Below are positions 36,001 through 48,033 of a stretch of DNA of 64,000 bases, piece by piece. The stretch's first letter is position 1; each line of letters begins with the position of its first letter. The position numbers and the translations under genes were made by a program. The notes beneath the pieces are model-generated. The model saw only the letters and a list, made by a program, of their open reading frames with translations, had not been told where the DNA came from and ran no database searches. Source of the stretch: Echinometra lucunter (taxonomy: Eukaryota; Echinodermata; Echinoidea; Camarodonta; Echinometridae); NCBI GenBank assembly GCA_029962745.1, contig CM057156.1:31601853-31665852 (forward strand). Direction: 5' to 3'.

Positions 36001-39000
36001 GTTGGGGTTGACCTCGCAAAATTTGACGTATTTCCGGTAGTCTGTGTTGTCCGCTGGTGTTGAATGTCGTCTGCTGAACGAGTATCACAGTTGCATTGTC
36101 GGTTTACATGCAATTTCCCCATTCACCAACACCAGCCCCTAGGGATCGGGAAATTCATGATTTCAAGTACGGCGTTGGTGTTGGTGTTGTAATCATACAT
36201 GTTGTTGCTGCTAGTCCCTCGCGGAGCAGCGGCACTCTTTGCTTCGGCCACTCGTCACATGTTGGTGTTTAAACCCATTTTGCAGTCAAACAACTTGGTA
36301 TAATCAAAACCATATATTTTCCATTGAAGAGTAATATTTTTCCCCTTGGATTCTTCAAATGATTATACAATTCGAATCCAATAAAATGTAGATTTATTAG
36401 AAATTCTGAGGGAAAATAATTTCATCGTCGAGATCTTTCGCTATAGCGAATGACATCACCCGATGTTGAGCTATCGATAAGGTGATCGGTATCGTCCCTC
36501 TAAACTGACCGTCGGTGTTGGAGCTCGGTTCAGGAGCCTTTACACGCTCTCAACACCAACACCAACACCGCACACCGAACCTGAAATCACCCATTGGCTA
36601 AATGATATAATTATAAAACGTAAATCTTTTCCAGTTTGTGTAAGATCCTTGTTGTGATTTTGATTTTGCACATACTTTTTTTTCAGAAATTGTCTCTTTA
36701 TAGATCATTTATTGGCAGTCTTTTACAGTCATTTTGAAGTGTAATGTCACCAAAATCTTGATGGGCTGTTTTTTTTTTTCTGTGCCGTGATTGCAACTAT
36801 TGCTAAAAATGAGCATTTTGAAACAGATAAAATGTGCACTTTGATATGAATAATCATATGAGGTGTGCAAATGTTAATTAAACATTTTCTAGGAGCTGTG
36901 TCATTGTTCTGTGTTATTTGATATTGCATATATTAATATTGCAAAGATTTTCATGATAATGGTCAACTTGTACCCTAATATTGAATGTATGGGCTTTTTG
37001 GTACATCTGGTATCCTTACATGTACAGTGTACATGCATGTCACACTCCTTTTAGTATTGTTAAGATCTGGTAATTTTTATCTGTCCTGTTGCACTACTGT
37101 ATACTCGTACATTTTCACCTCCTTTTGCTTCTTCTTCATGTTCTATTTCAAGTATACTCTTATGCTGTCAAAGTATTATGAACTCTAGTAAACCTTCGTA
37201 CTGAGTTTATTTTCAGATCATAATGCTCTTCTTCATTTTTGCATTATAATGACTAAATAAAGCAGGAATACCACCGTTTAGGTCTTGCATCATCTGCACC
37301 TTTCAGCAACAGTGTTCTTGCAGGTCATAAGAATACATTTCTGCATCTAGACATCCCTCCATACCACAGAACTCCATATCGACTATTAAATCGTAACAAG
37401 ATGTCCGTCAGCAAAAGCAATAACACTGGATCAACACGATGCACCCTTAGTTCAGAGAAAATGACAAAAGCTAGCCATGTCCCTGAGGTGTTCTCCTACA
37501 ACATGTGCAAGCACTCTTACTATCCATCAGAGATGCTTGTGTCCAAGATTGAGACTGAGCTTGAGACAAGCATATCCAGTAGATCAGTTAAGAAGAAATC
37601 AAGCTCTGTCCCCCTCCTTAGAATAAAGATCAATAGTTTAACAAAGAATCAGAATAACAACAGCAGTGGATGTTTGTTGGAAAGCTGTCCACTTCCACAA
37701 GACACTCCATCAAAGACATCTCTAAGCTCTTTGAAGTCTGTTTCTGGAGCAGACTTCCTATTGGGATCTCTTGGTGATGTTGCATCTGCAGGATATTGTT
37801 CAGATAGAATATCACATCTGTCTGAAGAGTCCCCAAGAAAGATGGAACTAGGAAAGGAGCAGCAGAGAGCTCATAGAAATGACATAGCATTGACAGAGAA
37901 TCCTACAAACAGAACTTCATGTTTGTTCGAAGAGTCCAAGAGAAAGACAGATTTAGGAATGCTGGAGCATGAAGCATGTAGAAACCACTCACAAAGATGG
38001 GACAGAAGGCTTAGTAAAGCTGTTCTAGACCAGAAGTCTAACAGTCATCAAAATGAAAAAGAGGAGGTAGACTCAGCTGTTCATGTTTGAAGGTGACACT
38101 TTTGTGTTGCCTTATGTTATAACTAATGATTTCATTTTTATTTTCAAGTTTATCTTTAGTTTTTAGATTTGTTAGACTGATGGAGCTTTCAGCTGAAGTC
38201 TGAACTTGTTTGGAGACAGAGAACATGTGAATGAATCTGCATGAAGACTTCATTGCAATTTGATTTCACTTTCATTTGAATTTTTTTCTTTCAGTTATTT
38301 TTTTGTTGTTGTTAAATGGTTTTTTGGTGGGTTTTTTTGCATACAAGTTATGTTACATGTTTTCTATGTGACAAACAAATTGTTTTGTATTTCCTTGTCT
38401 GTTTTTTGACATGGTTGAATGACATCTTCACAGTTTTACTTTTTCTCTGCAAAATATGTGGTGGGACAAATGTTTCTACTGTATTTTCTCACTCTTTATC
38501 TTTGATTGTGCAGTATTCTGCAACCTCAAGGAATTTTCAGAGCCATGGTCTGAGCCATAGTAATTCCTTGTCCCAGCTGATGGGACATAATGACCCAGTA
38601 TGGTGTACACCTAATGTGCAACCATTCAGTGAAAAGGTGATCTTTGCTTTTGGATAGCACAGTTTGCACAAATTGTGGTGGCTTAGCAAAATTAGACACA
38701 TTTTGCACAGCTTTGCACTCACTGAAAATCCAAGAAAAAATCTGCACTTTTAGCATTTGTCAAATTCCTTTCCTTTTCCCTGATCCAGAGAGGCATTCAA
38801 ATTTTCATGATTTTGTTGTAGTTGTTGTTGTTATTCTGTACAATAATAAAGTAATGATATCAAATATTTCCATAATCACCCCCCCCCCCTAGTTTAAACC
38901 CATCTTTCTGCTTATACTTGCTCTGACATACACATACATGTATATAGACATGTACATGCACCTCCAACTAAATTTGCACTACTTACTCATATTTGCTTAT

Positions 39001-42000
39001 TTGCTTTTCATGTTGTGTTGTTGTTAATTACATCATTTTGATATCCTGTTGTAAGGATATATTCTGTACTCATTACATAATTTCTCCTTATTAAGCTGTA
39101 TGTGATATAAATACTGTTGGTGAATTATAATACCCAAGTCTCATACTGTCGTGCTAAAACACTAATTGTATTTATAATCTTTTAGCTGATATTGTGTTTG
39201 AATTCATTTTTGCTTTTAAAATACCATTTTTTTATTTACTGTTTGTCCTGTTTAAGAACAAACAAAGATTTATTTAAGGTGTATTGCATTTCCCCCCCCC
39301 ATCAAACAAGAATATTGTTTCCCCCCCCCCCCTCCATAAAAAAAGAAAAGAAAATGGAATAAAAGTTAGAAATACTGTATATATTTACTACAAATAGAGC
39401 GAGATGAATCTTAAAGACATTGGTTAACATTGTTATGATTTTCAGAAAATCTTGTTTTGTTACTTGAAAATGGGATAAACATAAGGGTTATAGTGTAAAA
39501 ATACCAGTCTGAAAGTTTCAAAGTATAATATCCACAGGAAGTATTCTTAAATATCAAAAATGTGAACCAATGTTTGAAAAATATACGAGGGTCGGTTGCA
39601 CAGAATAGACATAAGGAGTGCGCATGCGCGTATGACTCACCTTACCGTACTGTGTGTATTGGCGTATCACGCTGCGGGAGGCACATAACGGCATTTTCAA
39701 ATTCAAGCATTGTGGTCCTCTTAGTGATTGTCTCGTGAGACGAAGGATAATAAAATCGCTGTTTGCGTCTAACTTACACTTTTTCATTCCAAATTACGAT
39801 TGGTTTCAGGGTTTTTAGTACAAATACAAGTACTCATACACATGTTTCATCTTAGTTTGAGACTTTTTAAAATCAGCTACTCACAAAGTTAGCCAATACC
39901 TTTAATTTTTTCCAGGTATGAGAACATCCCTACAACCATTACAGCCTTACCAAAAATGTAGCAAATTAATCAAGATGAGTTTGCATTAAACATTAATTTG
40001 TGCCGTGCACTCTTGATAATATTTCTTCCATACAATTTCTAGACGCAGGCTGTGAACTACAACGTTCAAATGGCCAAGACCCAACCCCAACCACCAGGGG
40101 GAATGCCATGGCCCGCCACTTCGGCTGGTCGCAGTGTCCGTACCCTCAACCAACATGGAGACCAGCCAGGGATGATCAGTGTGGCAGGAGTCGGTCCAAA
40201 CCTCTCCGGTCAGAGACAGCGGTTCCCATCGCGCAAAGGACCTGGTTCCCAGCATAACATCAATAACTTAGTCATTGCGGAACAGGATTTCCAGAATCTG
40301 TCACTTATGGACAATGAGAGTTTGCGTGGTAGGCATGGAAATGTGAACTCTACAGCAGCAACTGCTGCTGCTGCAGCCATGGGACAAGGAGAGTGGAGGA
40401 TAATGGATGGAGGTTATGCAAGAAGAATATTGAGTGCAAATACTGGGCAGAGGAGAGAAACAGGTACATCTAGGCATAATACGATTTTTGATAAATGATT
40501 TATTTTTTGAGGGAAGCTTATGGGGAATATTAAGGCTGAGTATCCATTGAAATGATTTGATTTCAAAGTTAAGAGGCAACCTGTGGAATTCCCCGTATGC
40601 GCTTTTCTAACGTGATCATAATGTATGAGTGATTTTGATAATCATCACAATTCTTCAATGGAATAGATGATACCAGGTATGACACTCAGAAGTGTTCTGC
40701 ATCCTCAAATCAGTATAAAAAAAAGTTCATATGATTTGTTATATAATTTTGTAAAAATGTTGCAGATCACTAAGCAAAAGGTTACCAAAACAGGGATTAT
40801 TTTTATTGACTATGGAGAACTAATTCTTAATTTTATCCTCTCTTTGAATGAACTAAAAAGGAACAGTGCAAGTCCGTCTGAACACCCGAGGAGGGGGAGG
40901 GAGTAACCTCAACTCCACCACGCCTCCACCAGGTGTCTATTCTGCTAACAATAACTTCCCCAACCTTCTCAAAGTAGGACCTACAGGTGCCAATACTTCA
41001 TCAGGTAACATCTGCTCAAATTCTCTCATTCTTCAACTCAAGCAGTCTAGAATTTTTTTTCATATTACATGTAGCTTATTAGTTATTTAGAGTAGCAGTG
41101 AACCATTTGAATAAATGTAATGATTCCATAAATATCTGGGGAGGCTATTCACTTTCGCATTGTATGTACCAACAACAACAAAAAAATGCATTTTAATTTG
41201 TGCCCGGTAGAAGCATGCAGAAACTGTTTCCAAGGTTTTATATTGTGACTGAGATTATACCACTCTTAACAATTTTGACCAAAAGACTGAAAGTCATGGT
41301 GAAGATGCAGTTAAAACATTGTCAAGACTTTCGAATGTACTTTATGAGAAGTTCTGTAGCTATTATTTGATTATGAATTAGCACTCTGTGAAAGGCTCCT
41401 TAGTCCATATCGAGTAACAATTAGTCCAGTCCACGTGAACTGAAACAAAGATTGATGGTTAAAAGAAACAAATTATGTGGCAGTAGAGAGTTATTTGCTC
41501 TGGAAAGCATGCTCTATAATAACAATCATAATGTTTTGAGGTTATCTATTGGTTCGTCTGTCAATCTTTATACTTGGAACTGTTAAAAACATGGTGAATC
41601 AAAGATGGATCAGGTAGCGTACATGTATGTATTTACGCATTGAATGAACCAGTGAGGGGATGCTGAGTTCAAAGTATAAGTAAAAGAAAATCAAGTACCC
41701 ATACGTTAAATTAACCCGTAATCATTCTTGCTTTCCCCCACACCAGGTGCAATGATCAATCTGTCTGTAGTGTCTGGTCCAGCTCCTGTGGTGCAAAGGC
41801 CAGACTTGGTGAGTGCAGGAAGCACAAGGGGAACCGTCAGTAGAGACACAATAAGCAGTGCACCAGATCCACATTCATTAAGGTAGGCAATTTGAATAAA
41901 TGTACTGTTTACACTACCCCCCCCCCTTCCCCCATTAAAAAATGGCTTTGTTATGCAGCTAGTATGTATGAAATGAGCCCCCAAAACATTGAACCTAGGA

Positions 42001-45000
42001 GTTAAGGAGTTTGAAGAAAATAGAATGTAATACGAAACCACAACTCACAGTACAATTCTGTAAAAGTTGTTACTAACACTTGTGCGTATGTTGACTAGTC
42101 TATTCACTAATTGCTTTTTTAAAATGTTAATTGATAGTACATTTTAACTCCCAATATCTTTTTACAGAAGTCATAATTACAGCTCATATTTTGAATATAG
42201 TATAATGATTCCCTAGCATATGGAGCAAAATGTCTCTTGGTGATTGGTACACTTGAGTTAAACAGTAACACTTCCATCTCCTAGCAAAAGTTTTGTAGGC
42301 ACTAACGATTAGCAGAAACCACCCACAATTTTGTTTCTTGTTGTCAAGTGTAGATCCTATAGTCTCAAGAACAGTACCTAAATTTTTTCCCCATTAAATT
42401 GAACATTGCCGTGCAGTATACACAAGTGTGCTACACCCATTCCCAAACCCCTGTGTAATCTAATTATTGGCATGTTTTTGCATACCATAGTTTTTGGCAG
42501 TTTGGTGGGTTGATACATCATGTACATGTATCACTGTCATACAGATTATGAATCATAACAATTTAATGTGTTGATATGTAAATGAAGGATCATATAGATT
42601 TTGTTTTTAGTTTGAATGTGTCAAATATTATGAAAAGTGTTTCTTGTGGCGGTCATGTTTTTGTGAGCAGCAGGTATTTTACAAATGGAATATTTTCGTC
42701 TTTCTTATGGCAGAATTACCTTAAAAGCCTTTGATGCTTCAACAGTAATGCAAGTGAGGACATGAATTCATGCGTTCCCCTTGTGATGTTGGTTTAGGGA
42801 TGCAGTTCTGTAGAATAGACTCTCTGGGAAAGCTGAGTGTGGGATATGGGAAAAGTAACTAGTTTAATCTGGAGCTTTGTAGGACATAAGTCTACAGTGT
42901 CATGTACGTGAATCTACAGGAAACTAACCAGATATTGTTCTGTTAAGTCAAATGAACAAGAAGGTTGTTTTCCCTGTTCTTTTGGAAAGATGGTATCTGT
43001 GAATGTACCTAATATCTAGTAAAACTGGGTTGTTTGTAGAAGACAGCTAATGTACATGTACATCTAATATTCCTAACAGTTTCTGGATACTGAGGTGTGA
43101 ATGATAATGAAAACATTTGAAATATTTGTGCACTACACTAAACCTATTAATTCTAATAAAGAAGGAGGGGGGAAACAAGCAAAAAAAAAAGGGGGGAGGA
43201 AGAAAAAAAAAACCCCAAAAGCTAAACAAACAAAAGCAAACCCTATTGCGTATGCTGTTATTTTGATGTAACCCACACCTTCTGTAAGCTTTAGCATAAG
43301 TTATCTTCAGCATAGAATTAATATACTAATATACCATGGAAACTCGGCTTCTAGGGTGATGGAACTATTTGAAAACTAACAACCATATCCTTTATAAAGA
43401 TATTTCTGGGTGTTAATATTGATTGGACATGAAATATCTGAAATGTACTGACTATTGGCTACATGTATTTTTAAATTTTCTGTTGTTTGAAAAGAAGGTG
43501 AAGTTGTTGATAAGGTATCAATTAATTTTTGAGCTTTCTCATCTGTTTTCTGTTTGTGTGATAATAGCAGCATTGTCCCACTAGAAAGATTCATTTTGAT
43601 ATACAACTTTACTGTATGTGAAAAAGTTTAAACAACTCTTAATCAAATTTTGATCCCACTTGCTTTTGTTTTGTTTTGTTCTTTTAACATGCAGCCACAG
43701 TGACCTTTGTCTGTGTCTAGTAATGCATGTAGTTGGTGATTTTCAGCAGTGAAGCTCAATTTATTGTAATCTAGAATTCTAGATGATCCTAAGCTTCATA
43801 TTCACCAAGTCTGATTCACTATATTACTGTAGCTATATATAATAATCAGTTTCTTTCATGATTACATCTTTGAGGCCAGTACTCAAGTGTTTCTTTAATC
43901 TGTAACTGAGTTTTGGTGGAAGCAGTATTAAATTTGTCAACTATTGTTGATTTTAACATTTAACAATAATAACCTAACAACCAGGAATGAGCAACTAACC
44001 AAAGAAGAAATCTGGGATTTGTCTCGCATGGACCCCAAGTCCCCGGTATATCGCACCTTGAGTGGCCTACTCAAAGACAAATACAAGAGATGTATGTGAC
44101 TTGAATTTATCATTGAAAAACTCTCCATTTTTAACATTAATTCATGAAAGCATGCAAAGAGTGTTGGTAGAACATAGATATGAAAAATAGTGGTATTTTA
44201 GACATTGTGGTGAAGCAGCATGATTGTCAAGCTCATCTTATGTGAATTAAATGTGTGCTAAGAAGGTATATTATATCCATCATAACTAGAATCTGCACAG
44301 TTTATGTTTGTTGCCCGTGTGATGAAATGAATATCCCACAGGCCTCATGGTATAGGAAATTGCCACCAGGGGGACATAAAACGTCACTATCTGTATACAG
44401 GAGTACTATTCATGGATACTGGTACTATTTATGGCATGTGACATCCATGCCAAAAGAGCATACTGCATTTTTGACATCATGAACTTGTGTGCATCTATTG
44501 TTTTGGACACAAGGGATATGATGATGTCATCATTTGGGTAAATTTACTGCAAATGTTTGCATTCACGCAGTGTAATCATTGTACACATTTCTTATTAGCA
44601 AAGAATGGTTTGTGCATTTACTAAGAATGATGGATATAAACCAAATACATACTCTTCTCAGTGTTTGCCAAAAGTATCGTGTCCTCAGTGATGTGAATGT
44701 GACCATTTTCCTTTGGGGCTGCGCCCCCCCCCCCCCCTGGAAAATAGTCACATTCATGTCGCTTTGGTTACTATAGTTTTCATCCAGACCCTCTAACTGC
44801 TATTTGTGTATGTCTGGTAAGAGCCAGAAAGACATTGAAACTACATGTATGTGAAGCGCTATTCATTACTAACATTCCTTTGGCTCCCAGCAGATAGTAT
44901 GACTTTTTATGTGTTCATGATGAGCAAATTACTTTTTTTCTTTTCTTTTTTTCCCCATGATCATGTGTCATATTAACATTGGTATTGTACTCTTAGCAGT

Positions 45001-47993
45001 GATCAGTTTTTTATCATCTGTATGTTGAAATAGAAATAGCATCTTTCCATTTAGTATGAGAAGAAGTTGTTTAATATACATGTACAGTCATGAACAAAAG
45101 TTCATGACTGCTGTTAGAGTTGTGCCTATCTCCGTCACTGAACCTGCAAGACATGTTTTTTAGCGAATGTTTACCTAATATGTACTGTACAGTTATTCAT
45201 ATCATATGACTAGTGCATGATTAAAGTGAATGAAAAAATTTTGCAATGGCAAGTCTTCTATGACATTTTGTCTAATTTGGCAAAGCAAAAATGGTTGAAT
45301 TTCAAAAGAACCCCTAAATATACCTCCTTTTTAAAAGAGGGCTCAGTCTGAAATGCTGAATATCATATTAGTAAAAGAATTGGTTACAGTAGTACTGCAC
45401 TGCACAGTGCTTTGAAACTGACCCCACCCCTTTATGATGATCATGTACATGTACATGTATCTCCAAATTGAGAGAGAGCTATTGTGAAGCATCGCTCAAG
45501 TTCTCATCCAAAGATTAAGTCTGTGTATTAGATGATATACATGAAAGCACTAGCTCAAATCAGTTGAGAAATGAATACATGTATGTTATCATGTGATCAA
45601 TTACTTTAAGTTTGTCCCTTCTTCAAGTAAATACATTTTGTATGGATGGTCTTAAACTTTTTCAAATGACTGTATGTGTAATATGTGCATGTCCAGAGTG
45701 TGTCAGTTTTTTTGTGTTATCTGTATGTTTCTCTTTCTCTTTCTCTTTCTGTGCAATTACAAAGCCTTAGACAGTACTGCAGTTTTATTTATTGAATTTC
45801 TTCTGATATCTTTGAATTCTTTTCTACTTTCCTACCAAGGATGTCGAGAGAAATCAATCAGAAAAACTTTGTATTTTATTCATTTTATTCATTTGAAAAT
45901 TTGTCTATTAACCCATTCGTGACAGGAATTATTTAAAGCCTAATTTGATCAGCTTTTATTCTTCAAATTGGCAACACCAACATTTTTATTTTAGTGCTAC
46001 ATTTTTCTTATAAAACGTCATGTATCTGAAATGAATATAAATTGACAGAAATTATGATGAGAAGTCAAAAAGTTGCCAGTTTGCAGGGGAAAACGGTGAT
46101 TTTAAACTTTTTATCACATTGCCAATTTAAGGATTTTAATGCTTATTTTCCTTTAAAAAAATTTCAGCATCAAACAACGAATATTGACACAACCAAAATG
46201 GGCACAGTTTGTGTAGAATTTTTTGCTCTTTCTGCTCATGTATTTGGTATAATTTTTAGGGCTCTGCGTCAAAAGTTATTAGGTCAAACTGCAAAATGTG
46301 GACCTCTGTCACGAATGGGTTAACCCTTTGACAAATGTAGAGAACCAATATTGTAGCTCCTGAGAGGTTTTGTGTAAGAGGATAAAGTGAAAGCACTCAT
46401 GCATTTTGTCAACAAAGCTGACTGTACATGTATGGGAAGTGATCATATTATTATTTCTCATTGCTTTAAGCCTGACTGCAGTTGAAACAAGTGGGATATT
46501 TGTAAATGACATTTCCTTACAAAAATAGCTGTAGAATCAAAATGCCTTATGTAAGAATTGATGATCTTAGTTTCATTTTACTGGGAAAATAATTTTCTGC
46601 CCAGTAAAACGAAAACAACCTAATTTTCACAACTGTAAAAATGATGTTGAAATGGTGGATCTCTGGTGTTGCATTCTTTTTTGAAGGATCATGCTCCCAA
46701 GTGCTGTACTATTTTTAAAAAAAAAAAAAGTACAAGATGAACAAAATTACACATCATTCCATTCAGAGGTGGTTGAATGTTGGGCTTGGACAATGAAAGT
46801 GGGAGTTTACCTGTTACTGTAGAGGTGTTGTGGTCCAGTGGATAAGTCTCTAGACTTTCAACCACAAGGTACGGGGTTCGAATCCCTGCCGCAGCATTAA
46901 TGTCTTTTGGCAAGACATTTATCTACCACACTCGACCCGTGTGTTAAGTGGGTACCCATTAGGATGCGAAAGTAATTGTGGTTTGTTTAGCATTGGGAGC
47001 GTCTGCAAAAGATGCCTGGCTGGAATGCTCCCCAGGGAGTGGAGAAAGTGCATACATTGTGTGCAGCAAGCCTAAATCGGATGTCCCGGGTAATAATATT
47101 TCTGTAAAGCACTTAGAGACATCGAAGATGTATTAAGCGCTATGTAAATCCAGAATATTATTATTATTTGAGGACAGTAGGTGCCCTCACATTTCCACTG
47201 TCTGAGCCTGATATTCTGCCACCTCTGATTCGATTAGAACTTCATCATTTGATTGCATTAAAGCAGGCTGCCCTCTCCTGATTTCATGATGTTCAATTCT
47301 TTTCATCTCATCTGTGGAAAGCATTTTTTTGGCTACCATAATGTGGCTTCAGTACATTTTTTTTTTCCATCAAAACTTTGTTCAGAATGGTTAATTATAA
47401 ACTGAATAATCTTCCATGTTAATATATGTTTTGAGGGTATTTAAACCAGGAAATGAAAGGAAAGGAAAGAGTACAAATATGAAATGCTTTTGGAAAACCA
47501 CATTGAAGGCACTCATGGATTAGAGAGTTGAATATTTGAAAAGTTTAGATGTTCCAAAAATGAATGTAATTTCTTTTTTTCAAAATTCATTATGGGTTTT
47601 TCAGTAATTTTTTTTTATTGTTAAGTGTTGTTTTTGTCCCTAGCAAATTTTTGCTTGTGTGTTTTTTAATTGCATTGTGCTTCTTGTACTATATTTCTCA
47701 CCTACCACTTTCAACAAAAATGAAAATTTTGGTCCCTCTTTTCCCACTTATATTCCTCTAATAATAATTTTGTGTGTTGTAACTAAACCTAAATATGTCC
47801 CTTGACTGCATAGTTAAGAAAAGATGTGTTTGTAGGAAGCCCATGCAGTAGTTTGACTTTCAGGTATGAAGTAGACTGCATGGTTTATACATACTTATAT
47901 TGTAGGAGCAGATTAACATTAAATTATATTTCTCACTCTGTGCAAAGAAGGTTAAGTGCAGTTTTAACAAGGAATTCTGCACACATATTTCAT

Positions 47994-48033
<40 letters not shown>

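Noticed and set aside
46845..46900. tRNA gene on the basis of A and B boxes
   Set aside because: The sequence continues into a ~270-bp SINE body with an (ATT)n tail, and no complete acceptor stem was seen.
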